Positions 18,142 to 26,713 of a stretch of 64,000 nt of DNA are shown here, piece by piece. The notes under the pieces are model-generated. The model did no database searches and was not told the DNA's origin. It saw nothing but the letters and a program-made list of their open reading frames with translations. The position numbers and the translations under genes were made by a program. Numbering within the stretch: the first letter of the stretch is position 1; each line of letters begins with the position of its first letter. The DNA comes from Acinetobacter qingfengensis (lineage in GTDB: Bacteria; Pseudomonadota; Gammaproteobacteria; Pseudomonadales; Moraxellaceae), in the NCBI RefSeq assembly GCF_008693185.1, contig NZ_VXKN01000004.1:62001-126000 (forward strand), read 5' to 3'.

Positions 18142-19278
18142 TTATGCAATAGACTCCAGTGCCTGTATTGCCAAAGTGGCAAAATACTGGGCAGCCGGAA
18201 AGATTAAAGATTCGTTAGGTTGATATTTTGGATGGTGTAACCCAAAGGGACTACCGCTACCAATACTGACAAATGCACCAGGAATTTTTTCCAGATAAGC
18301 ACCAAAATCCTCACCAATCAGATAGAGTGGAACGTCTTCAATGCGATAGCCTTGATCTGCAGCAACTTTTTTGCTGAATGTCGCCCATTGAGGTGTGTTG
18401 ATTAATGCGGCTGGTCCATTTTCCCAATCCACTAAAATTTCAACAGAATGAGATAGTGCAATACCTTGTACAATTTGACGTAGTTGTTGTTCTACTGCTA
18501 TGCGAATTTCTGGAGCATGGGTTCGGACAGTACCTTCAAGTTCTACGGTTTCAGGAATAACATTCCATGTTGTACCACCATGAATTTGAGTAATACTCAC
18601 CACGCAGGTTTCAAGATTGTTAATGCTTCGGCTGCTAATGGTTTGTACGGCTTGAATTAATTGTGACGCAACAATTACGGGATCTCGTGTTTCATGTGGT
18701 CGACCAGCATGTCCACCTTTGCCATTGATGGTGATTTTGAAGCGATCAACATTGGCATAAAAAGCACCTGCACGGGTTGCAAATGTTCCCAAAGGTAATT
18801 CCGGAACATTATGGAAGCCAAAAATAGCAGAAACATCGTCCAGTATCCCAGCATTTAGAACCTCGTAAGCCCCCCGATAAGTTTCTTCGGCTGGCTGGAA
18901 AATAATACGTACAGTACCTTTGAGTTCTGATTCACGAGATTTAAGTAAAATTGCAGCGCCTAGAATTGTGGAAGTATGTAGATCATGACCGCAGGCATGC
19001 ATTACACCATTTTGGCTAGAAGTAAATGCCTGATCAATTTGTTCATGAATCGGCAGTGCATCTATATCAGCACGTAATGCAATAATTGGCTGTCCTGCCC
19101 CGATATCTGCAACCAAACCGGTTGTTAAGCCCCACGATGATGATTCGATATTATATTCAGCCAGCCAGGTCTTTAATCTGGATGTGGTTTGCACCTCTTG
19201 CCCTGATAATTCCGGATAGCGATGTAATTCACGACGCCAGTTGCGTAATTGTGCTTCGAGTAACCCTGTAGCTCCCAT
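18142..19278 (-). CDS. M20-family amidohydrolase (probable N-acetyl-cysteine-type deacetylase)
   Basis: A 378-residue metal-dependent amidohydrolase of the hippurate hydrolase/N-acyl-amino-acid deacylase group. The metal site is seen as [11 protein letters not shown], with the acidic pair in [10 protein letters not shown] and the late histidine in FGLHHPKY. The start ATGGGAGC is preceded by GGAGAATTTC, 13 bases after the upstream stop; the longer frame lacks a ribosome site. In the Bacillus ytm/yxe sulfur operons the homologous protein removes the acetyl group after C-S cleavage. That is the likely job here, giving free cysteine. It could also act on other N-acyl amino acids. Confidence 0.88.
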   Translation of the reverse strand: MGATGLLEAQLRNWRRELHRYPELSGQEVQTTSRLKTWLAEYNIESSSWGLTTGLVADIGAGQPIIALRADIDALPIHEQIDQAFTSSQNGVMHACGHDLHTSTILGAAILLKSRESELKGTVRIIFQPAEETYRGAYEVLNAGILDDVSAIFGFHNVPELPLGTFATRAGAFYANVDRFKITINGKGGHAGRPHETRDPVIVASQLIQAVQTISSRSINNLETCVVSITQIHGGTTWNVIPETVELEGTVRTHAPEIRIAVEQQLRQIVQGIALSHSVEILVDWENGPAALINTPQWATFSKKVAADQGYRIEDVPLYLIGEDFGAYLEKIPGAFVSIGSGSPFGLHHPKYQPNESLIFPAAQYFATLAIQALESIA

Positions 19279-19291
19279 GAAATTCTCCAGC

Positions 19292-20305
19292 CTAAGCAGC
19301 AAGTACTTTATGCTTTGCCAATAAAGTCAATGCTTTCAGTCGTGTTTCATGATCAAGCACAGGAGATTCTACGATAAATTCGTCAATGCCATATTGCTGA
19401 TGTAATGCCTGTAATTGCTGATGTACATCGCCAACCGTGCCTTTTAAAACATTGAGTTGTTCCTGTTTTAAACTCTTAATCGCTGATCCGGCTTGTCGGG
19501 AGAATTCATAGCCACTTTGCTCGTTTAGAATTTTGACACGTTGGCCATTTTCAAGTTCCAGTGTCCAGACAGATAACCCTTGTGTAAGTGTTTCAGCTTG
19601 TTCCTGGCTATCTGCCACAATGATTTGCACGGCAACCAAGGCTTTTTTGCCACCACTTGCTTCAAAAAAAGTATGCAATGCCTGTTTTAATAAATCAGTA
19701 TCACCATTTAAATGTGCGGCAAAGACAAAATTCCAGCCTAACTCGGCAGCGAGTTGAGCACTTTCAATACTTGCTCCAAGTAAAAAACGTTCTGCACCAT
19801 AATGTGGAACAGGTGTAGCTATAAGTTGAGTGCTATCTTCAGGATGAGTTTGAGTATTTAAATAATGATCCAGTGCAGCCAATTGAGTTTTAAAATCACC
19901 TTTTTGTGCTTGATCAAGACCAATTTGTAATGCTTTGGTCGAAACAGGAAAACCACCCGGTGCTTTTCCGATACCCAGATCAATACGATCATTTGCCAGA
20001 CTGGCAAGGACATTAAAATTTTCCGCAACTTTGTAAGGACTGTAATGTTGTAGCATTACACCACCTGATCCAATTCGGATACGTTTGGTTTGCGCCAGTA
20101 GCCATGCAATTAAAATTTCAGGAGATGGGCTTGCTAACGCTGCTGATGCATGATGCTCAGCAATCCAGTAGCGATGAAAACCTAGATTTTCGGCAGTTTG
20201 AACGATTTCTCGAGCATTATGAAATGCCTGCTCTGCGCTAATGCCTTCTGCTCTTGGGCATTTATCAAGAATACTTAATTTGTAACCTAACCCCATTTTT
20301 TCCAT
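19292..20305 (-). CDS. Luciferase-like monooxygenase, first gene of the sulfur operon
   Basis: A 337-residue short-form LLM flavin-dependent oxidoreductase (MsnO8/YtmO-like). Features: LGYKLSILDKCP, YWIAEHHASAALASPSPE, GSGGVMLQHYSPYKVAENF and DLGIGKAPGG. The related Bacillus YtmO is part of the S-alkylcysteine salvage operon, where two luciferase-like enzymes act in sequence. Two in-frame ATGs lie 3 codons apart; the first is preceded by GGAAT and the second by GGAAAAA, so the exact start is open. It is the promoter-proximal gene; the 754-base region upstream must hold the operon promoter. Confidence 0.87.
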   Translation of the reverse strand: MEKMGLGYKLSILDKCPRAEGISAEQAFHNAREIVQTAENLGFHRYWIAEHHASAALASPSPEILIAWLLAQTKRIRIGSGGVMLQHYSPYKVAENFNVLASLANDRIDLGIGKAPGGFPVSTKALQIGLDQAQKGDFKTQLAALDHYLNTQTHPEDSTQLIATPVPHYGAERFLLGASIESAQLAAELGWNFVFAAHLNGDTDLLKQALHTFFEASGGKKALVAVQIIVADSQEQAETLTQGLSVWTLELENGQRVKILNEQSGYEFSRQAGSAIKSLKQEQLNVLKGTVGDVHQQLQALHQQYGIDEFIVESPVLDHETRLKALTLLAKHKVLAA

Positions 20306-21059
20306 ATTCCAGAAACGTGAAAGATGAAGAGTATTAAAGCGGGTTGTATATAAAAAATTAAATAAAAAATATATTGATGGTTATATTAAAAAGTGAAAAA
20401 CCAAAGATATGCTGGTATTTTTAGCATTATCATTAATATTAATTATGATATTAAAAATGATGATAATGTGTATAAATACTACTTAATACTGGGAAGTAAG
20501 ATTTGTTTCAATAAAAAATGATATAAAAATGATTTAATAATATTTAGTAAATTTGAAATCAGTCTATATATTCTCAAATCACAGAAGTAAATGCATGACA
20601 AAATTGTCATTGAATGTACAAAATTGATGGATAATTGCTTAGGAAAAATGATGCATGTTTATGAAATATTCTTATTAAAACAATCGCTTGTATTGATGTG
20701 TTGATAGATTCTTGATTAGAGCTTTATGTTAAAGACAAGCCTTGTATCTTGTAGTGATCAGATCTAACAATTTTATGCTAATGAAAAGGAAATATGAAAA
20801 TGATTGATTTAAATAACAAGTAAATTAAAAATTTATTGGTTTTTATTTAAACTTTATATTTAAATAAAAGACTTTTTAAATTTTATATTTAAATAAAGTG
20901 AATCTGATAGACATTTAAATCAATGGTTTTGATTTAGATGAGTAGGTGATCATTTTTTAAAAACCTTCAATGGCAAAATGTTTAAGAGAAAATTTAATAC
21001 CATACAGCTTTATGTGTATTGAGAAAATTTATTACTAACCACATGAGAGGGTAAGCAGA
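20306..21059. other. Long AT-rich control region between divergent sulfur genes
   Basis: 754 bases with no plausible gene. It should contain the promoter of the minus-strand operon and that of the plus-strand TonB receptor, whose ATG is preceded by GAGAGGG. It holds a 16-bp direct repeat (20853-20897) and several short AT palindromes. A tiny frame with a good ribosome site (starting near 20793, nine codons) is present but has no cysteine or other leader-peptide hallmark. Confidence 0.5.
20853..20897. repeat. Two 16-bp direct repeats 29 bases apart
   Basis: TTTATATTTAAATAAA occurs at 20853-20868 and again at 20882-20897. The spacing is close to three helical turns, as expected for a pair of regulator sites on one face of the DNA. 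The region is AT-rich, so chance is possible. It lies 160-200 bases upstream of the TonB receptor start. Confidence 0.5.
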
Positions 21060-23597
21060 ATGTTGCAAACCAAAATTATACAACCCAAATCGCAACAATT
21101 AGAGTTTAAAATATCGAGATTATATCAGTCGATTTTTTTTGCATTAACTTGTGGTGTGACAGGGTCATTATATGCCGTTGAAAATCCCGGTGATACTCAG
21201 ATTTCTGTTGAGGAAAAGGATGTTCAACAACTTGAGAGTGTGGTGGTGGTGGGAAATCGTGCCGGTATTCGCACAGTAACCGAAAGCCCATCTCCTGTAG
21301 ATGTAATCAGTGCTGAACAATTAACTAAACAAGGGACAACCACCTTACGGGAAACACTGGCAAAAATTATACCGTCCTTTAGTGTTGCGACTGTACCTAG
21401 CCAGCCAGATGGTTATGGTGCAGTCGCACGATCGGCAGGTCTGCGAGGATTGGGAGGCGGATATACGCTGGTTTTGGTTAATGGTAAACGTCGACACGTT
21501 GGCGCACTTGCCATTAATAAATATGGATACGGTGAAGGTTATCAGGCTGCAGATCTGGATTTAATTCCTGTCAGTGCTGTTTCGCGGGTTGAAGTATTAC
21601 GTGATGGTGCTGCGGCACAATATGGTTCAGATGCAATTGCTGGTGTAATTAATATCGTATTGAAATCAGCCGATCATGGCGGTAGTTTAAACGCAACTTA
21701 CGGTGGGCGGGCACATTATTCCGATGCGGAAAAACGTAATGGTGAAACCTATCAGGCCTACGGTAATTTTGGTGTTGCTTTGGGGCAGGATGGTTTTATT
21801 CATTTTGCCTATGATTATAAAAATCAGGATGCAACCACACGTGCCGGTACAGTGAGTGGAAATATTTATTCGCAGGTTAATGGTGCCGATGATCCTCGTG
21901 AAGCCACTGTTAATCGCCATGTCAATAAGCTGGGTTTACCTTCGGTAGAGCAATTAACACTTTCATATAACGCAGAATTGCCATTGAGTGAGCAGATTAC
22001 GGCTTATTCATTTACGACTGCCGGATGGCGTGATGCTGCAACTGGTGCATCCTATCGCCGACCAAATTCGACATCCAGTGTAACTGAAATTTATCCAGAT
22101 GGAACGACACCAGAAGTCTTGCTGGATGAATTTGATTTACAAAGTGTCTGGGGAATCAAAGGAGATGATTTTTATGGCTGGTCGTGGGATGTCAGCAGTT
22201 CGTATGGTAAAGATAAACAAGATCATTCGACCAAAGATAATCTTAATCCTTCACTCGGAACAGCAAGCCCAACGACTTTTGGTTTGCAACGTTATGAAGC
22301 TTATCAGTGGGTTAATAATATAGATTTTAAAAAGGCCTTTGATATTGGCTTTGGAGTAAATCCCTTAAACGTTGCATGGGGAGTGGATTACCGTAAGGAA
22401 GGCTGGTCTTCAAAAGCTACAGATGCATTGGCTTATACCAATGGTGGATATATCTATAGTACAGGAGATCAGGCGGGATCTTCTGCCACAGTGGGTACAT
22501 TTGGTGCAAGAGTTCTATTGCCAGAAGATGAAGCTGATATTAGCCGAAGTAATACAGCAGCTTATCTTGATTTAGGGCTGGATCTGACTCAAAACTGGTT
22601 TGTGGGCATTGCCGGACGTTTTGAGCATTATGATGATAGTTCTGGTAATACATGGAATGGAAAATTAACCAGTCGTTACGAATTTACACCTCAGTTGGCC
22701 TTACGAGGTACAGTGAGTACCGGATTTATCGCACCATCACTTTATCAACAAGGCTTTGCATCTACCGGAATCGTCAGTACCGTCACTAATGGTGTGCGTT
22801 CAGATGTATATAGTAAAAGTGTCAGAACGGATTCAGCATTGGGGCAGGCATTGGGTGCAGAAGCTTTAAAACCAACGAAATCAACTAACTATTCTCTTGG
22901 TTTGACCTATAGCCCAATTAAAAATTTAAATATTGCATTGGATGCCTATCGTATTGATTTAAAAGATCGTATTACATCAACAGACGGTTTAACGGGTACA
23001 GGGATTAATGCCATTTTAGCTGCAAATGGTTTCTCTAATGTAAACTACGTAACGTATTATGCTAATTTATTTGATACACAAACCGATGGTATTGATTTAA
23101 TTGCAGATTATACCCAAGAGTTTGAAAAATATGGTCGTGTACGTTGGAGCCTAGGATTTAACTACAATAAAACCAAAATTACCGGTATCGCTGATAATCC
23201 AAGTCAACTGGATGGAATTAGTGTTGAACGGATTACCCGTCGTACTAGAGGTATGATTACAGATGCTGATCCAAAAACTAAATTTACCTTGGGTGCAAAT
23301 TGGCAATATAAAAAATTTGATCTGAATACTCGATTATCACGTTATGGCAGTTATATTGCCAGAGGTGAAACTGAATCACTGGATCAAACCTTTGATGCAA
23401 AATGGATTGTTGATTTAGATGCTACATATAACTTAACAGATAATCTGGCTTTTACTGTGGGTGCAGACAATCTACTAAATACTTATCCGGATAAATCTAA
23501 CATTGTCGATAGTTTAGGAGAGAATAAATATGCTCAGCTTTCGCCATTCGGTTTATATGGTGGATATTATTATGGGCGGATCAGTTATCGTTTTTAA
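21060..23597 (+). CDS. TonB-dependent outer-membrane receptor (twin of 8136-10697)
   Basis: An 845-residue receptor with the same layout as the one at 8136: long polar N-terminus, signal segment ending near GSLYAVEN, plug with ESVVVVGNRAG, SPSPVDVISAEQL and VLVNGKRRHVG, barrel, and identical end YYGRISYRF. Most of the length aligns without gaps; differences cluster in putative external loops (for example residues around 285-300 and 565-600), which fits different ligands for a duplicated receptor. It is divergent from the sulfur operon and shares its control region. By context it imports an organosulfur compound. Confidence 0.9.
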   Translation: MLQTKIIQPKSQQLEFKISRLYQSIFFALTCGVTGSLYAVENPGDTQISVEEKDVQQLESVVVVGNRAGIRTVTESPSPVDVISAEQLTKQGTTTLRETLAKIIPSFSVATVPSQPDGYGAVARSAGLRGLGGGYTLVLVNGKRRHVGALAINKYGYGEGYQAADLDLIPVSAVSRVEVLRDGAAAQYGSDAIAGVINIVLKSADHGGSLNATYGGRAHYSDAEKRNGETYQAYGNFGVALGQDGFIHFAYDYKNQDATTRAGTVSGNIYSQVNGADDPREATVNRHVNKLGLPSVEQLTLSYNAELPLSEQITAYSFTTAGWRDAATGASYRRPNSTSSVTEIYPDGTTPEVLLDEFDLQSVWGIKGDDFYGWSWDVSSSYGKDKQDHSTKDNLNPSLGTASPTTFGLQRYEAYQWVNNIDFKKAFDIGFGVNPLNVAWGVDYRKEGWSSKATDALAYTNGGYIYSTGDQAGSSATVGTFGARVLLPEDEADISRSNTAAYLDLGLDLTQNWFVGIAGRFEHYDDSSGNTWNGKLTSRYEFTPQLALRGTVSTGFIAPSLYQQGFASTGIVSTVTNGVRSDVYSKSVRTDSALGQALGAEALKPTKSTNYSLGLTYSPIKNLNIALDAYRIDLKDRITSTDGLTGTGINAILAANGFSNVNYVTYYANLFDTQTDGIDLIADYTQEFEKYGRVRWSLGFNYNKTKITGIADNPSQLDGISVERITRRTRGMITDADPKTKFTLGANWQYKKFDLNTRLSRYGSYIARGETESLDQTFDAKWIVDLDATYNLTDNLAFTVGADNLLNTYPDKSNIVDSLGENKYAQLSPFGLYGGYYYGRISYRF

Positions 23598-23752
23598 TCA
23601 TATTTAAATGTCTGTGTTTTGAATTTTATTGAAGAATATTTAAATCATAGATTTCTTACAATATATTCATGCTATCTAGTCTTTTGATTAGATCAAGGGC
23701 ATATAAAATATTGTCAAACATTTAATTGAAATAAATCTTTTTGGAAAATTAT

Positions 23753-24373
23753 ATGAGTATTACCATCTGGGGCAGACCCAATTCTTTAAATGTACATAAA
23801 GTATTATGGCTTGCTGCTGAGCTAGAACTTGAGTTTAAACATATTCCGGCAGGACAACATTATGGACTACTTGATACGGAAGAGTTTTATCAAGTGAATC
23901 CCAATCGATTGGTTCCAGTATTACAAGATGGTGATACGGTGATTTGGGAATCTAATACCATTTTGCGTTATTTGGCGGAAGTCTATGGCAAAGACACATT
24001 ATGGATTACTGATCCTAAAGCTCGTTTTGCTGCGGAAAAATGGATTGATTGGTACACGACAACTGTTCTACCATCTTTTGGTGTGGTGTTTTTTAACCTT
24101 ATACGACAGCCAGAAGATAAACGGGATTTAGATGCTGTTAAAAATGCAGCGGAAAAACTGGAAAAAATTCTTGATGTTGCCGAGCTTGAATTGTCTAAGC
24201 AACCATATCTTTCAGGTCAGGATTTTAGCATAGGAGACATCCCATTGGCTCTTGCACTTAACCATTGGTTTAATCTGGATATTGAGCGCCATCATCAGCA
24301 CACATATTTACAGGCGTGGATAGAACGCATTCGCCAACGTCCACATTTTCTAAAGATTGCTAACGTATTGTGA
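23753..24373 (+). CDS. Glutathione S-transferase family protein
   Basis: A 206-residue two-domain GST. The thioredoxin-fold N-terminal domain carries ITIWGRPNSLNVHKV, the cis-Pro segment NRLVPVLQDG and the glutathione-contact ESNTILRYLAEVYG. The helical C-terminal domain runs from about residue 90, with the conserved SGQDFSIGDIPLA. The start at 23753 is chosen over a TTG four codons upstream because GGAAAATT precedes it. The N-terminal motif resembles the theta/YfcG-like bacterial classes. Its position next to genes for cysteine-conjugate handling suggests a role in making or breaking glutathione conjugates, which is inference. Confidence 0.88.
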   Translation: MSITIWGRPNSLNVHKVLWLAAELELEFKHIPAGQHYGLLDTEEFYQVNPNRLVPVLQDGDTVIWESNTILRYLAEVYGKDTLWITDPKARFAAEKWIDWYTTTVLPSFGVVFFNLIRQPEDKRDLDAVKNAAEKLEKILDVAELELSKQPYLSGQDFSIGDIPLALALNHWFNLDIERHHQHTYLQAWIERIRQRPHFLKIANVL

Positions 24374-24404
24374 TTGATTTCATCATATCGGTAAATTTTT
24401 TATA

Positions 24405-24443
24405 TTCTTATCTTTTATTCTAATATGGAATAAGAGATAAGAA
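24405..24443. terminator. 16-bp hairpin terminator between convergent genes
   Basis: Bases 24405-24420 and 24428-24443 pair over 16 positions with one G-T, around a 7-base loop, followed by AGTTTTAC. It separates the GST gene from the minus-strand small membrane protein. Confidence 0.7.
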
Positions 24444-24467
24444 AGTTTTACATTCATTGATATAAAA

Positions 24468-24674
24468 TTATGGATTATCTTTTTTATTAAAAAGAGATAA
24501 TCTAAAATGACTTTTGATGAGTAATCCACAAATACCAAATAATGCAGCAATAATGAGCCAAAAAAATTCTAAATCAATAAAAAATAAAACAATTGCGATA
24601 ATTGCACAAATAAAAAGTATCCAAAAAATTACAAATGCAATTTTTTCTGGTAATTCGTTTTCATAATTATGCAT
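24468..24674 (-). CDS. Small two-helix membrane protein, unknown function
   Basis: A 68-residue protein starting MHNYENELPEK. Two hydrophobic segments (about residues 12-34 and 39-56) separated by an acidic FIDLEFF turn indicate a small integral membrane protein with a short charged tail (LFNKKDNP). The ATG at 24674 is preceded by CAGGTTGTAT, a weak ribosome site. It stands alone between the GST gene and the GntR regulator. No family recognised. Confidence 0.55.
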   Translation of the reverse strand: MHNYENELPEKIAFVIFWILFICAIIAIVLFFIDLEFFWLIIAALFGICGLLIKSHFRLSLFNKKDNP

Positions 24675-24904
24675 ATACAACCTGAGAGATGAGAGAAAAT
24701 AAAAAATTTCTTATAATTTAAAGAAAAAATTAAGGATTTAATATAAGTTTTAGTATTTATTTTCATGAAATTAGTAAATTTTTATTGCAAAACGTAAATC
24801 TTAAATTCTATATTGAGTTATACATCACGTATTTTATTTGTTTTGCATTATTTTTCACATATATTATTTCTATATAATAAGAATTATATCAATTCTTGTG
24901 CTAT

Positions 24905-25600
24905 TTAACTAGAGTTAATATCAAGTTGTAATTCCACTTTATCATCTCGCCAAATTTCAATATCAAATTCAATCACTTGATCTTTACTTTTATTAATACG
25001 CTCAATTTTAATGGCAGATTGATGTGGTGGGATACGTAACAGATCTTTCGCCAGTTCGGAAATATTGGAATTTTTGATCCATAACTGGCTGGTATCGTAT
25101 TTTAGTGCAAAATGTGTTTCGATAATTTCGACCAGTGATTGGTTTAAATCAAAATTCAATACTTCTGCAAAGTTAGGGTAGGGCAAGTAATTATATTCAA
25201 GCACGACCGGAATATCATTGATAAAGCGTAAGCGAATAATTTCGATAAAGCGTAAATCATTTGTTGAGGAATTAAATTGTTGTGCAATTGCTGTATCGAC
25301 ATAAGTGATCTGGCTAGAAATAATTTGCGTAGAGGGTATAAATCCTTGTTCAGTGACATAGGCATTAAAACTTTGTGTGGTTTGCAGGTTGTAATTGATT
25401 TTTTTTCGGTTAACTAGCCAACCAATATTCTTATTTTTAAAAATTTTCCCTTCATTACGTAAGTTTTCCAATGCTTTGCGTAGAGTTTCTCTTGAACAAT
25501 GAAATTTTAGGGCCAGCATGCGTTCTGAAGCCAACAATTGATGGTCACTATAATCACTAATTTCTGATTCCAGTTGTTTCTGTACATCTAAATAGCGCAT
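24905..25600 (-). CDS. GntR-family regulator with UTRA ligand domain
   Basis: A 231-residue transcription factor of the HutC subfamily. The N-terminal winged helix (about residues 5-70) shows LLASERMLALKFHCSRETLRKALENL, and the C-terminal UTRA domain (about 80-225) shows FIEIIRLRFINDIPVVLEYNYLPY. UTRA domains sense small metabolites. It is divergent from the operon starting at 25784, and an inverted repeat of the GntR/HutC type lies in front of that operon, so it most likely represses it. The effector is unknown; by operon content it may be a vitamin or vitamin precursor. Confidence 0.88.
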   Translation of the reverse strand: MRYLDVQKQLESEISDYSDHQLLASERMLALKFHCSRETLRKALENLRNEGKIFKNKNIGWLVNRKKINYNLQTTQSFNAYVTEQGFIPSTQIISSQITYVDTAIAQQFNSSTNDLRFIEIIRLRFINDIPVVLEYNYLPYPNFAEVLNFDLNQSLVEIIETHFALKYDTSQLWIKNSNISELAKDLLRIPPHQSAIKIERINKSKDQVIEFDIEIWRDDKVELQLDINSS

Positions 25601-25728
25601 GAATGCTTAATTCCATTAATGATTCAGTCGATATGTATTCTATCTGATTTCAGCATTTCATGTCTGGCGAAAAATTGTGAGTGTATTTTGTTATCTCTGA
25701 AACTGATATATAAATCTGTTTTTATTGG

Positions 25729-25740
25729 TGGTATGTACCA
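25729..25740. promoter_or_regulatory. GntR/HutC-type operator
   Basis: TGGTATGTACCA is a perfect inverted repeat (TGGTA, 2-base centre, TACCA), like known UTRA-regulator sites of the TGGT-N4-ACCA type. It lies 43 bases before the first gene of the operon and just upstream of a possible -10 element TATACT (25750-25755). Binding here would block RNA polymerase. Confidence 0.6.
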
Positions 25741-25783
25741 TTAATTTTTTATACTTTTTTCCTATTGAGATGAAGGTTCAAAT

Positions 25784-26713
25784 ATGTCTGTAATTAAAAT
25801 TGCGTTGGAATATTTTCACCCGTGGCCAAACTCTGCTGGTTTTTATTATGCTAGGCAACAAGGTTGGTTTGCGCAATATGGCCTGGACGTTGAGTTTGTA
25901 GTGGTTGATCCATTAAAAGGCGATGCGCTGGAGTACTTGAATCAGCAAAGGGTTGATTTTGCAATTTTTCCGACCAATCGTCTTTGGGTGCGCCGTGAAC
26001 TGGGGCAGCCTTTGTTGGGTATTGCAGCAATTAATCATACTGGTCTAGAAGCAATCCAGACTTTAAAAAGTTTGGGAATTGATCGTCCCAAAGCACTAGA
26101 AAACAAACGTTTGGCTTTAAATCCGACGGCACGTGGTCTGGCGATGGTTCGTCATTTGGTTGAACGGGATGGTGGTGATTTTGATCAGGTTATTCTGGTG
26201 GATGCTGGTTATCGTGAATATACGCCAGATGAGTTACAGGCCGGATTGGCTGATGCCAGTTTTGGTGGATATTGGGTTTGGGAGGCATTGATGGAAAGTC
26301 ATATTGCTGCTGAAGAGCGTATCGTATGGCCGGTCAGTCAAATTGGTGCACCAACTTATCACAGTTATTTGCTGGGAATTAATGAAGAACAACAGCATCT
26401 TTCTGCTTTGCAGATCAGACAATTCTTGCAGGTTGCTAGGCAAGGTTATCAGGCAGTGGCACAGCAACCGGATGTGGCTGTGGAAATTTATGAACAAGTG
26501 ATTCCATATTTTCCACAAACATTAATCCGTAAATCCTTACATGCTGTGGCAACGACATGGCATGCGGCACAAGGTTGGGGCATACAGAATCATGATTTTC
26601 ATCGGCAATATAGTGCATGGTTAGCCCAATATGGCATTTTAAAAGATGTGGAAATTTGGCAAAGTGCAACCAGTAATGATTATCTTGTGGAGCAAACGCA
26701 TGTCGCTGTCTGA
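25784..26713 (+). CDS. NMT1/THI5-like binding-protein-fold protein without signal peptide
   Basis: A 309-residue protein of the NMT1/THI5-like (SsuA/ThiY) periplasmic-binding-protein fold: IALEYFHPWPNSAGFYYARQ and GWFAQYGLDVEFV at the start, then RVDFAIFPTNRL. It has no signal peptide or lipobox; the start follows GAAGG at a good distance and no upstream extension is open. It should thus stay in the cytoplasm, unlike transporter-linked relatives, and no permease of the matching type is nearby. The Lys and His that fungal and Legionella THI5 use as cofactor anchor and substrate are not seen at the equivalent place. It could be a sensor, carrier or an undescribed enzyme. Confidence 0.75.
   Translation: MSVIKIALEYFHPWPNSAGFYYARQQGWFAQYGLDVEFVVVDPLKGDALEYLNQQRVDFAIFPTNRLWVRRELGQPLLGIAAINHTGLEAIQTLKSLGIDRPKALENKRLALNPTARGLAMVRHLVERDGGDFDQVILVDAGYREYTPDELQAGLADASFGGYWVWEALMESHIAAEERIVWPVSQIGAPTYHSYLLGINEEQQHLSALQIRQFLQVARQGYQAVAQQPDVAVEIYEQVIPYFPQTLIRKSLHAVATTWHAAQGWGIQNHDFHRQYSAWLAQYGILKDVEIWQSATSNDYLVEQTHVAV

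Noticed and set aside
20793..20823. Nine-codon leader peptide with AAGGAAAT ribosome site
   Set aside because: No run of Cys or other regulatory codons and no terminator/antiterminator hairpins after it.
25601..25783. Possible TPP riboswitch before the THI5-like operon
   Set aside because: The conserved CUGAGA and pyrimidine-sensing core are absent; the palindrome for the GntR regulator explains control better.
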